A stretch of DNA of 64,000 bases from Phytohabitans flavus (GTDB lineage: Bacteria; Actinomycetota; Actinomycetes; Mycobacteriales; Micromonosporaceae), in the NCBI RefSeq assembly GCF_011764545.1, contig NZ_AP022870.1, forward strand, positions 7,446,001 through 7,510,000, read 5' to 3'. Below are positions 26,956-35,033 of the stretch, in pieces (position 1 is the stretch's first letter; the number at the start of each line of letters is the position of its first letter). Under the pieces are notes generated by a model. That model saw nothing but the letters and a program-made list of their open reading frames with translations. It had not been told where the DNA came from and did no database searches. Made by a program: the position numbers and the translations under genes.

Positions 26956-29538
26956 TCATCCGTTGATGAGCGCCCGTTCTCGGGGCAGCAGGGTAATGCC
27001 GCCCTCCTTGCAGACCGAGGTCAGCCAGTCGACGACCGAGCGCCGGGCCTCTGGCTCCTCGGTGCTGGCGACGAGCCACACCAGCGCCTCCGCGACGTCA
27101 CGCATGTCGTGCCCACCGGCGTACGCCTCGGCCGCCGCGTTGAACCACTCGGCCGCGGACTCCTTGTCGCCCTGGTGGTACGCCAGGATCGCCTCGATCG
27201 AGGCAGCTTCGCCGGACTCCACCCGCCCCAGCGCCAGGCGCTCCGGCGTCGCCGGCTCGGACGCGGCGACAAGCTGCCGGATTTCGGCCAGCACGGCCCG
27301 CGCTTCCTCGACCTGACCGGCCTGGGCGTGCGCCCGCCCGATCGTGCCGAGCACCCGCCGCCGGTGACCGGGGTCGCCGAGTTCGGCCAGGGCGGTGATG
27401 GACCGCCGGCCCAGCACCTCGGCCTCCGCGTACCGGCCGTCGAGGCGGGCCACCTCCGCGAGGTTGGCCCGGGCCAGCGCGCGCAGCCGGTGCTCGCCGC
27501 ACTGCGCCGCGAGCCGGTCGACCGCGGCCAGGCGCCGGCGCGCGGCCCGCAGGTCCCCGACCCGGATCTCATGCCAGGTGAGGTTGTTCTGCGCCACCGC
27601 CATGTCCCGGATCCGCCCGGCCCGGTTGGCCAGCGCGAGCACCGCCTCGCCGTGGCGGCGCGCCTCGTCGTACCCGCCGGTGGTCATCCACAGTGCACAG
27701 AGCAGGCTGCGCGCGCCCAGCTCGCCGGTCAGGTCCCCGGCACGCTGGAACTCCGCCAGCGCGGCCTCGGCCGCCGGCAGCTCCTCCGCGCCACCCCCGT
27801 GCTCGGCCGCGAGCTGCCCGACCCCGACGCCGGCCCAGGCCCGCACGATCGGGTCAGCGTCGGCGGTACGCGGGTCGTCCAGCAGGCGCCGCAGCCACTG
27901 CCGCCCCGGCACGTCACGCCCGCGGAAGCGCCACCACCTGGGCAGCCCGGCCGCGAGCCGCAGCGCGGTGTGCGGGTCGTCGTTGGCCGAGTACGCCAGT
28001 GCGGCCCACAGGTCGCTGGCCACATCGTCGAGGCGGCCGACGGCGGCGGAGAAGTTGCCGCCAGCCAGCTCGGGCGCGGTCCGCGCGGCGAGGGCCGAGA
28101 AGACCACCGCATGCCTGCGGCGGACCCGGCCCAGCTCGCCGTTGGCCGCGGCCCGCTCGGTGGCGAAGTCGCGTACGACGTCGAGGAGGCGGAAGCGAAA
28201 CGGGCCCGAGCCGCGGACGCTCAGCAGTCCGAGCGCGATCAGCCGGTCGAGCAGCTCGACCGGGTCGCCGCCGGCGACCTGCCCGGTCTCGTCGGCGAGC
28301 ATCGACTCGGCGAGGTCGACCGACCAGCGGTTGCGAAACGCGGAAAGCCGCCGGAGCGCGCGCCGCTCGTCCGCCTCCAGCAGCCGGTAGCTGGCCGCGA
28401 CGGCGTCCCGCAGCGTCACTGTCACCGCCGGCGCGCTCCTCGGCTCGGCCGCGCTCGCGTCGCTCGCTGTTGGCCCTGGGCGGCCGGCTTCCGCGGTCCT
28501 CGCCGATGCGCTCCTTGGATCGCCGGTCCCCAACCCTGGGGCCGGGCCGGCCAGGTCGAGCACGCGGTCGCCGTACCGGTTGAGGATCTCGTTGAGGTCG
28601 AGCACCCGGCCCCGGGCGGCGGCCAACTCCAGTGCGAGTGGCAGGCCACCGAGCTTGCGGACCAGGCCGATCAGTGCGCCGACCTCGTCCGGCTCCAGCG
28701 GCTCGCGGCGTACCTGCCGGAGGCGGGCCAGAAACAGCGCCGCCGCCGGGTAGTCGGCGACGGTGTCGAGGTCCGCCTGGACGTCGGCCGGCGGCACCTC
28801 GAGCGGGGCCACCGGCCACACCCGCTCCCCCGGAAGACCGATCGGATGCCGCCCCGTGGCCAGCACGCGAAGGGTCGGTGCCGCGCCGGCGAGCCAGGTC
28901 AGCGCCACCGCCACCGCGTCCGGGGCCCGCTCGACCGCGTCGACCATGAGCAGCGCGGACGCGCCGGCCAGCCGCCCGGCCAGGTCGGCCGCGCGGCCGA
29001 CGCCGAAGACCGAGGCGATCGCGGCGAGTACGTCGTCCGGCGTCGACACGTCGGACACCACGATGCCGGCGACCCCGGCCGGATGGGCGGCGGCGACGCG
29101 GTGCGCCACGGCCAGGGCCAGGCCGGTCTTGCCGACGCCGGCCAGGCCGACCAGGCTCACCGTGCGGCTGTCGAGCCCGCCGAGCAACGCGGCCAGCTCC
29201 GAGATGTCCCGGTCGCGACCGATCAGCTCACCGGCTGGCGGCAGCTCCACCCCGGCCGGCCCGGTCGAAGGGACCGGCCCGGTCTCCGCGCTCGTCCCCC
29301 GCGCGGCATCAAGGAAGTCCGCCCGCTCCCGGCCAATCAGGCCGAGCGCCTTGGCGAGCAACTCCATAGTGGTGCGCTGTGGGCGAGAGCGACCGCGTTC
29401 GAGGTCCCGTACCGTCCGTATGCCGACGCCGGCCCGCCCGGCTAGCTCGGCCTGGGTCAGGCCGGCCGCCAGCCGTTTGGCGCGCAGCAGCGCGTCAAAC
29501 GCGGTGTTGGCCTGGTCAGGGCCATGATCCGGGGTCAT
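26956..29538 (-). CDS. AfsR/STAND-type regulator: HTH, NTPase, TPR
   Basis: 860 residues. An XRE helix-turn-helix at ~12-65 (GLTQAELAGRAGVGIRTVRD) precedes an AAA/NB-ARC-like NTPase with Walker A VGLAGVGKTGLA (~residue 133) and Walker B-like ALLMVD. After a winged-helix segment, the C-terminal ~350 residues are TPR-like helical repeats. Such proteins are signal-dependent transcription regulators. An insert of ~35 Ala/Ser/Arg-rich residues near 325-360 (DPRSASARTAEAGRPGP) separates the NTPase core from the winged helix and looks foreign. The target genes are not evident. Confidence 0.85.
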   Translation of the reverse strand: MTPDHGPDQANTAFDALLRAKRLAAGLTQAELAGRAGVGIRTVRDLERGRSRPQRTTMELLAKALGLIGRERADFLDAARGTSAETGPVPSTGPAGVELPPAGELIGRDRDISELAALLGGLDSRTVSLVGLAGVGKTGLALAVAHRVAAAHPAGVAGIVVSDVSTPDDVLAAIASVFGVGRAADLAGRLAGASALLMVDAVERAPDAVAVALTWLAGAAPTLRVLATGRHPIGLPGERVWPVAPLEVPPADVQADLDTVADYPAAALFLARLRQVRREPLEPDEVGALIGLVRKLGGLPLALELAAARGRVLDLNEILNRYGDRVLDLAGPAPGLGTGDPRSASARTAEAGRPGPTASDASAAEPRSAPAVTVTLRDAVAASYRLLEADERRALRRLSAFRNRWSVDLAESMLADETGQVAGGDPVELLDRLIALGLLSVRGSGPFRFRLLDVVRDFATERAAANGELGRVRRRHAVVFSALAARTAPELAGGNFSAAVGRLDDVASDLWAALAYSANDDPHTALRLAAGLPRWWRFRGRDVPGRQWLRRLLDDPRTADADPIVRAWAGVGVGQLAAEHGGGAEELPAAEAALAEFQRAGDLTGELGARSLLCALWMTTGGYDEARRHGEAVLALANRAGRIRDMAVAQNNLTWHEIRVGDLRAARRRLAAVDRLAAQCGEHRLRALARANLAEVARLDGRYAEAEVLGRRSITALAELGDPGHRRRVLGTIGRAHAQAGQVEEARAVLAEIRQLVAASEPATPERLALGRVESGEAASIEAILAYHQGDKESAAEWFNAAAEAYAGGHDMRDVAEALVWLVASTEEPEARRSVVDWLTSVCKEGGITLLPRERALING

Positions 29539-29668
29539 GGCCAGGAAGAGTACGCATCAGTACCTTGCTTGGGGAGCGATGCGTCGCCTCGCCGACCGGT
29601 GGAGCTTCGGATACCCGACAGAATGGCCCTCGACGAGCCGAACGTCCCACTCAGTGCTTATGACGCGC

Positions 29669-30808
29669 CTACAGGCCGAGGTCACGCGCGATGATCATCC
29701 GCTGCACCTCGGAGGTGCCCTCGCCGATCTCCAGGATCTTCGAGTCGCGCCAGAAACGGGCGACCGGGAACTCGTTCATGAAGCCGTAGCCGCCGTGGAT
29801 CTGGGTCGCTTCCCGGGCGTTGTTGACCGCGACCTCACTGGCGTGCAGCTTGGCGATCGCGGCCTGCCGCTTGAAGTCTTCGCCGGCGAGCATGCGGGCG
29901 GCCGCGTCGTAGTACGCCAGGCGGGCGGTGTGCGCGCCCATCTCCATGTCGGCGATCTTGAACTGGATCGCCTGGAACGCCCCGATCGGCCGCCCGAACG
30001 CGTGCCGCTCCTTGGCGTACTTGATCGACTCGTCGACGCACCCCTGGGCGAGGCCCACCGAGAGCGCCGCGATCGCGATCCGCCCTTCGTCGAGGATGCG
30101 GAGGAACTGGGCGAACCCTCGGCCCCGCTGGCCGAGCAGGTTACTCGCCGGCACACGGCAGTCGCTGAACGTCAGCTCGTGCGTGTCCGAGGCGCACCAG
30201 CCCACCTTCGAGTAGCCGGGCTGCACCGTGAAGCCGGGCGTACCCGAGGGCACGATGATGGTCGAGAGCTCCTTGGACCCGTCCGGGTTCGTACCGGTCA
30301 CGGCCGTCACCGTGACCAGAGCGGTGATGTCGGTACCGGAGTTCGTGATGAACGCCTTGGAGCCGTTGATCACCCACTCGTCGCCGTCGAGCACCGCGCG
30401 GGTCTGGGTGCCACCGGCGTCGGAGCCGAAGCCCGGCTCGGTCAGCCCGAACGCGGCCAGTGCCTCGCCCCTGATCAGCTGGGGCAGCCACTGCGCCTTC
30501 TGCTCCTCGGTGCCGAAGCGGTAGATCGGCATCGCGCCGAGCGAGATCGCCGCCTCCAGCGTGATCGCGACCGACGAGTCGATCCGGGCCAGCTCCTCCA
30601 GCGTCAGGCAGAGGGCGAAGTAGTCGCCGCCCATGCCGCCCTGGTCCTCCGGGAAGGGCAGGCCGAACAGGCCCATCCGGCCCATCTGCCGCACGATCTC
30701 GTACGGGAAGGCGTGCTGCTCGTAGAACTTGCCGATCACCGGCGCGACCACCTCGCGCGCGAACTCCCGCACGCTCTCCTTCAGCGCCTCGTGCTCCTGC
30801 GTGAGCAT
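29669..30808 (-). CDS. acyl-CoA dehydrogenase
   Basis: 379 residues, the normal length. FAD and substrate motifs include FGLTEPGFGSDAGGTQT, WVINGSKAFITNSG and IHGGYGFMNEFPVARFWRD. The base-position Glu is in the C-terminal IGEGTSEVQ, as in short/medium-chain enzymes, rather than the AGTSE pattern of isovaleryl-CoA dehydrogenase. It follows the carboxylase beta-subunit gene by 14 bases, so both likely work in one branched-chain or fatty acyl-CoA route. Confidence 0.93.
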   Translation of the reverse strand: MLTQEHEALKESVREFAREVVAPVIGKFYEQHAFPYEIVRQMGRMGLFGLPFPEDQGGMGGDYFALCLTLEELARIDSSVAITLEAAISLGAMPIYRFGTEEQKAQWLPQLIRGEALAAFGLTEPGFGSDAGGTQTRAVLDGDEWVINGSKAFITNSGTDITALVTVTAVTGTNPDGSKELSTIIVPSGTPGFTVQPGYSKVGWCASDTHELTFSDCRVPASNLLGQRGRGFAQFLRILDEGRIAIAALSVGLAQGCVDESIKYAKERHAFGRPIGAFQAIQFKIADMEMGAHTARLAYYDAAARMLAGEDFKRQAAIAKLHASEVAVNNAREATQIHGGYGFMNEFPVARFWRDSKILEIGEGTSEVQRMIIARDLGL

Positions 30809-30822
30809 GGTCGACTCCTTTG

Positions 30823-32355
30823 TTAGACGGGCGTCACGCCGTGACGGCGCTTGGAGAAATGCCGTTCCTTGCCCCGCGCAACCGCGAAGCGGCGGACCAA
30901 CTCGTCCCGCAGCTCGTGCGGCTCGACCACCGCATCGATCACGAGCTCGCTGGCGAGGCGGGCGATGTCGATGTCGCGCTCGTACTCGGCGCGCTTCGCG
31001 GCCACGAACGCGGCCCGCTCCTCCGGGTCGGCGATCGCCGCGATCTTGTTGGCGTAGACGGCGTTGACCGCCGCCTCCGCGCCCATGACCGCGATCTTCG
31101 CGCTGGGCAGGGCGATCGTCGCGTCGGGCTCGAAGCCGGGGCCGGCCATCGCGTAAAGGCCGGCGCCATACGCCTTGCGGACCACCACACAGATCTTGGG
31201 TACCGTCGCCTCGGCGACCGCCGTGATCATCTTCGCGCCGTGGCGGATGATGCCCTCCTTCTCCACCGCCGTGCCGACCATGAACCCGGGCACGTCGGAG
31301 AGGAAGAGCAGCGGCACGTTGAACGCGTCGCAGAGCTGGATGAACCGGGTCGCCTTGTCAGCCGAGTCGACGAAGAGCACGCCGCCCTTGAACATCGAGT
31401 TGTTGGCCACGACGCCGACCGCCTCGCCGGCCAGCCGGCCGAACCCGATCGTGAGCTCCTTGGCCCACAGCGCCTGGATCTCGAAGAAGCTGCCCTCGTC
31501 GAGCAGGCCCCGCGTGTACCGCCGCATGTCGAACGCCTGCCGCTCGCTCTCCGGCACCAGCGCGCCGAGGTCGACATTGGACGGCGCCGCGACCGGGGTG
31601 CTGGCGGGCGCCGGCTGGGTCCAGTTGTCCGGCAGGTACGACAGGTAGCGCTTGATCGTGTCGAGCGCCTCGACCTCGGTCTTGCAGAGAAAGTGGCCGA
31701 CGCCGGACTCCCGGGTGTGCACGGCCGCGCCACCCATCTTCTCCAGCGTGGTCTTCTCCCCGGTGACCATCTCGACCATGCGGTCGGATCCGAGGTACAT
31801 GCTCGCGTTGCCCTCGACCATCGCTACGACGTCGCAGAACGCCGGGATGTACGCACCGCCGGCGGCGGACGGGCCGAAGAGGGCGCACGCCTGCGGGATC
31901 GAACCCGAGGCGCGCACCTGGTTCCAGAAAATCTTGCCGGCGCCGCGGCGTCCCGGGAAGAGGTCGACCTGGTCGGTGATCCGGGCGCCGGCCGAGTCGA
32001 CCAGGTAGATCATCGGCACGCCCGTCGTATACGCCCGCTCGATGATCCGGATGATCTTCTCGACCGTACGCGCGCCCCAGGAGCCGGCCTTGACCGTGGA
32101 GTCGTTGGCCATCAGGCAGACCGGCCGGCCGTCCACAGTGGCTTGGCCGGTGACCACGCCGTCGGCGGGGAGGCCCTCGGCGAGCGCGTTCGCGTACAGC
32201 CCGTCCTCCACGAACGAGCCCTCGTCGACAAGCAGTGCGACCCGCTCGCGGGCGAAGAGCTTCCCCTTTGCCGCGTTGGCGGCGTGGTACTTTTCGGCTC
32301 CGCCCGCGAGGGCACGCTTGCGCAGCCGATCGAGCGCCTCACCGTCGAGCGTCAC
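30823..32355 (-). CDS. accD: acyl-CoA carboxylase beta (carboxyltransferase) subunit
   Basis: 510 residues with two crotonase-like halves. Signatures include KLFARERVALLVDEGSF, GQATVDGRPVCLMANDSTVK, the oxyanion-forming GPSAAGGAYIPAFCD, and in the C-terminal half FMVGTAVEKEGIIRHGAKM. It transfers CO2 from carboxybiotin to an acyl-CoA. Sequence type is closest to methylcrotonyl/propionyl-like carboxylases; the exact substrate is not decidable. It starts with GTG and has its own operator/promoter region, separated from the biotin carboxylase by a hairpin. Confidence 0.9.
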   Translation of the reverse strand: MTLDGEALDRLRKRALAGGAEKYHAANAAKGKLFARERVALLVDEGSFVEDGLYANALAEGLPADGVVTGQATVDGRPVCLMANDSTVKAGSWGARTVEKIIRIIERAYTTGVPMIYLVDSAGARITDQVDLFPGRRGAGKIFWNQVRASGSIPQACALFGPSAAGGAYIPAFCDVVAMVEGNASMYLGSDRMVEMVTGEKTTLEKMGGAAVHTRESGVGHFLCKTEVEALDTIKRYLSYLPDNWTQPAPASTPVAAPSNVDLGALVPESERQAFDMRRYTRGLLDEGSFFEIQALWAKELTIGFGRLAGEAVGVVANNSMFKGGVLFVDSADKATRFIQLCDAFNVPLLFLSDVPGFMVGTAVEKEGIIRHGAKMITAVAEATVPKICVVVRKAYGAGLYAMAGPGFEPDATIALPSAKIAVMGAEAAVNAVYANKIAAIADPEERAAFVAAKRAEYERDIDIARLASELVIDAVVEPHELRDELVRRFAVARGKERHFSKRRHGVTPV

Positions 32356-32366
32356 AGCAGCCCCTT

Positions 32367-32385
32367 CCCTGAACGATCGTTAGGG
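32367..32385. promoter_or_regulatory. TetR-type operator before accD
   Basis: The palindrome AACGATCGTT (32372-32381) is extended by CCCT and AGGG flanks to 19 bases. It lies 12-30 bases upstream of the accD GTG. The TetR regulator encoded upstream of the biotin carboxylase is the natural candidate to bind it. Confidence 0.6.
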
Positions 32386-32425
32386 TACCATCTCGCGGCG
32401 CCAAGGAAAGGTCAGCCTACGCACG

Positions 32426-32460
32426 AGGCCGGGCCCCCGCTGGTTGCGGAGGCCCGGCCT
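32426..32460 (-). terminator. hairpin between biotin carboxylase and accD genes
   Basis: AGGCCGGGCC and GGCCCGGCCT form a 10-bp stem extended by a partial CCCGC/GCGG pairing. It lies 19 bases after the biotin carboxylase stop. There is no T run, so it may attenuate rather than stop read-through to accD. Confidence 0.6.
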
Positions 32461-32478
32461 TGTGGTGCTTCAGTCGTC

Positions 32479-33816
32479 TTAGCGCATTCGGGTGACGATG
32501 CCGGTGTCGTAGTCACCGGAAATGAACTCGTCGTTCTCCAGCAGCTCGGCGAAGAACGGCAGGTTGCATTTCGGACCGGCGATCTCGAAACCGGCCACGG
32601 CCGCGCGGGCCCGCTCGATGGCGGCCGCACGGTCGTCGGCGTACACAATCAGCTTCGCCATCAGCGAGTCGTAGAACGGCGTCACGGTCGTGCCGGCGGT
32701 GTACCCGGAGTCGACCCGCACGCCCTCGCCGCTCGGCTCGCTCCACGCGGTGATCGCGCCGGGGCCGGGCAGGAAGCGCTTAGGGTCTTCCGCGTTGATC
32801 CGCAGCTCGATCGCGTGCCCGCGCGGTGCCAGCGCGTCCGGGTCGAACGTCGGCGGCAGGCCCGCGGCGACCCGCAGCTGCTCCTCGACGAGGTCCAGCC
32901 CATACACGAACTCGGTGACCGGGTGCTCGACCTGGAGTCGGGTGTTCATCTCCAGGAAGAAGAATTCGCCGCTCCCGGGGTCGAACAGGCACTCCACCGT
33001 GCCCGCGTTGCGGTAACCGACCGCCTCGCCGGCCCGCACGGCCGCGGTGAGCAGCCGCTCGCGCAGCTCGGGCGAGACCGCCGGGGACGGCGACTCCTCG
33101 AGGAGCTTCTGATTGCGGCGCTGCACCGAGCACTCCCGCTCGCCGAGCGCCACCACGCGGCCGTCCGCCAGGCCGAGGATCTGCACCTCGATGTGGCGAA
33201 CGCGCGGGAAGTACCGCTCGATCAGCACCGAGCCGTCGCCGAACATCCGCTCGGCGAATGCGCGCACCTTGTCGTACTCAGTGCGCAGCACCGCCTCGTC
33301 GGCCGCGACGCCCATGCCCATGCCGCCACCACCAGCGGCGGCCTTGACCATCACCGGGTAGCCGATCGTGGTGGCCGCCTCGATGGCTGCCTCGACCGTG
33401 GCGGCCGGGTCGGTGGTGCCGGGCGCGACCGGCACGCCGGCCGCCGCCATCAGGTTACGAGCATTGATCTTGTCGCCCATCGCGGTGATCGCGTCGGCGC
33501 TGGGCCCGACCCAGATCAGACCGTTCGCCTCGACGGTACGGGCGAAGTCCGCATTTTCTGACAAGAAGCCGTAGCCGGGGTGCACCGCCTGGGCACCGGT
33601 CGCCTTGGCCACGGCCAGGATCGCCTCGGTGTTGCGGTAGCTGGCGGCGGGGTTGGCCGGGCCGATGCTGACCGCCTCGTCGGCCTCGGCCACGAACGGC
33701 AGGCCGGCGTCTGCCTCGGAGTACACAGCGATCGCGCGCACGCCGAGGCGCTTGGCGGTACGGATCACGCGGCGGGCAATCTCGCCCCGGTTGGCGACGA
33801 GTAGCGACTCGATCAT
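32479..33816 (-). CDS. accC: biotin carboxylase subunit without BCCP domain
   Basis: 445 residues from ATG 33816, which overlaps the TetR stop (ATGA). ATP-grasp biotin carboxylase: GYGFLSENADFA, KAAAGGGGMGMG, HIEVQILGLADG, ECSVQRRNQKLLEE, LEMNTRLQVEHPVTE. It ends right after the carboxylase core, so the C-terminal biotin-carrier domain found in most actinobacterial alpha subunits is missing and no BCCP gene is nearby. A carrier must be encoded elsewhere. Confidence 0.92.
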   Translation of the reverse strand: MIESLLVANRGEIARRVIRTAKRLGVRAIAVYSEADAGLPFVAEADEAVSIGPANPAASYRNTEAILAVAKATGAQAVHPGYGFLSENADFARTVEANGLIWVGPSADAITAMGDKINARNLMAAAGVPVAPGTTDPAATVEAAIEAATTIGYPVMVKAAAGGGGMGMGVAADEAVLRTEYDKVRAFAERMFGDGSVLIERYFPRVRHIEVQILGLADGRVVALGERECSVQRRNQKLLEESPSPAVSPELRERLLTAAVRAGEAVGYRNAGTVECLFDPGSGEFFFLEMNTRLQVEHPVTEFVYGLDLVEEQLRVAAGLPPTFDPDALAPRGHAIELRINAEDPKRFLPGPGAITAWSEPSGEGVRVDSGYTAGTTVTPFYDSLMAKLIVYADDRAAAIERARAAVAGFEIAGPKCNLPFFAELLENDEFISGDYDTGIVTRMR

Positions 33817-34406
33817 CGCTGCCCGACCAGCGCGGCCAGCGTCGCCTCGCGCAGCAGCGCCGCGCGGCGCTCGCGCTCGACCTCGCCACCGAGGAACGGC
33901 GTCGAGTTCATGAGGCCGAAGGCGGCGTGCGCCAGCACCCGGGCCTCGCCGGCGGCGAGCTCGGGGCGGAGGTCGGTGAGGACGTTGACCCACTCCTCGA
34001 CGTACAGCCGCTGGAGCCGGCGGATCTGCCGCCGCGGCTCCTCGGGGAGCCGGTCAAGCTCGTGCAGGTGCAACGCGATCACGGCCGGGTTGGCCAGCGC
34101 GAACTCGACGTGGAAGTCGATCAGCGACTCCAGCGCGGCGCGGGCACCCTCCGGGTGGGCCGCGACACGGGCCCGGCCGCCCTCCAGCAGGCCCTCGCTC
34201 ACCGGGATCAAGGCCGCGACGAGCATCGCTTCCTTGCCCGCGAAGTGATGGTAGAGCGCGGGCCCGGTGACCCCGGCAGCTGAGCCGATGTCATCCATCG
34301 ACACGCCGTGGTAACCGCGGGCCGCGAAAAGCCCTACAGCGATTTCGATTATCTCGTCGCGCCGGGTCCGCCTACGGGCCGGCGCCGACGACGTCTGCTG
34401 CTCCAC
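33813..34406 (-). CDS. TetR-family regulator of the carboxylase cluster
   Basis: About 197 residues from GTG 34406 (an upstream extension to 34493 is possible but overlaps the neighbouring gene's end). HTH: RRDEIIEIAVGLFAARGYHG, VSMDDIGSAAGVTGPALYHH, typical of fatty-acid/acyl-CoA TetR regulators. It is translationally coupled to the biotin carboxylase, and a matching palindrome lies before accD. Confidence 0.85.
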   Translation of the reverse strand: MEQQTSSAPARRRTRRDEIIEIAVGLFAARGYHGVSMDDIGSAAGVTGPALYHHFAGKEAMLVAALIPVSEGLLEGGRARVAAHPEGARAALESLIDFHVEFALANPAVIALHLHELDRLPEEPRRQIRRLQRLYVEEWVNVLTDLRPELAAGEARVLAHAAFGLMNSTPFLGGEVERERRAALLREATLAALVGQR

Positions 34407-34432
34407 CGTCACGGGGTCAGCGTAACCAACTG

Positions 34433-34978
34433 TCAACACACGCATATCATGCGATCGGCGGCCTCTCTCCACCAGCGGCGGGACAAAATACACGCCACCG
34501 TGGCGCCCACGGCGTTCACCAGGACGTCGTCCACAGAGGACACCCGGCCCAGGTCAAGGACGTACTGGGCCAGCTCAACGAGGATCGACGCGGCCGCCCC
34601 AAATGCGAAGACTCGCCCGGCCCCGGCGAGCACGGGCCACCGGATCGGCGCGAAGAACCCCAGCGCGGCAAAGACTAAGAGATTGCCCCCAATTTGAACC
34701 ACAAGGGTGCTGGGGTCGGTCAGCTGCACCGCAATGTCACGGAACGGAGTCAGGTGCACGCGTCGCGGAGCATCCTTCGGGGTCAGGATCATCCACACCC
34801 AGGGCAGGGTGCCGGCCACCATGCCCACCTCGGCAGCGCTCCGCCACCACGCGACCCGCGGCGGCATCCCACGGCGGCGCCGGACGCCCGCGAGGACGGC
34901 GACCGTAAGCGCGACCACCGGCAGTGCCACCAACGAGGCGACGATCACGCCGCCCCACTCGCGCCAGACCTCCGCCAC
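34433..34978 (-). CDS. VanZ-like membrane protein
   Basis: GTG at 34978 is chosen because the longer frame overlaps the divergent lipoprotein start. About 181 residues with four to five membrane helices and the VanZ-family pattern: VHLTPFRDIAVQL, IGGNLLVFAALGFFAPIRW, ASILVELAQYVLDLGRVSSV, DDVLVNAVGATVAC. VanZ-like proteins are linked to low-level teicoplanin resistance in enterococci, but most homologues are uncharacterised. Confidence 0.82.
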   Translation of the reverse strand: MAEVWREWGGVIVASLVALPVVALTVAVLAGVRRRRGMPPRVAWWRSAAEVGMVAGTLPWVWMILTPKDAPRRVHLTPFRDIAVQLTDPSTLVVQIGGNLLVFAALGFFAPIRWPVLAGAGRVFAFGAAASILVELAQYVLDLGRVSSVDDVLVNAVGATVACILSRRWWREAADRMICVC

Positions 34979-35033
34979 GTGCCGGCACGGTACCGGCCCG
35001 GAACCATCGCTTCGCGTCACGCCTCTTCCCGGC

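Noticed and set aside
27109..29445. 778-codon plus-strand frame opposite the STAND regulator
   Set aside because: Antisense shadow caused by codon bias; no domains, and the minus strand encodes HTH, Walker motifs and TPR repeats.
30820..33561. 913-codon plus-strand frame opposite the carboxylase genes
   Set aside because: Shadow of two well-conserved enzymes on the other strand.
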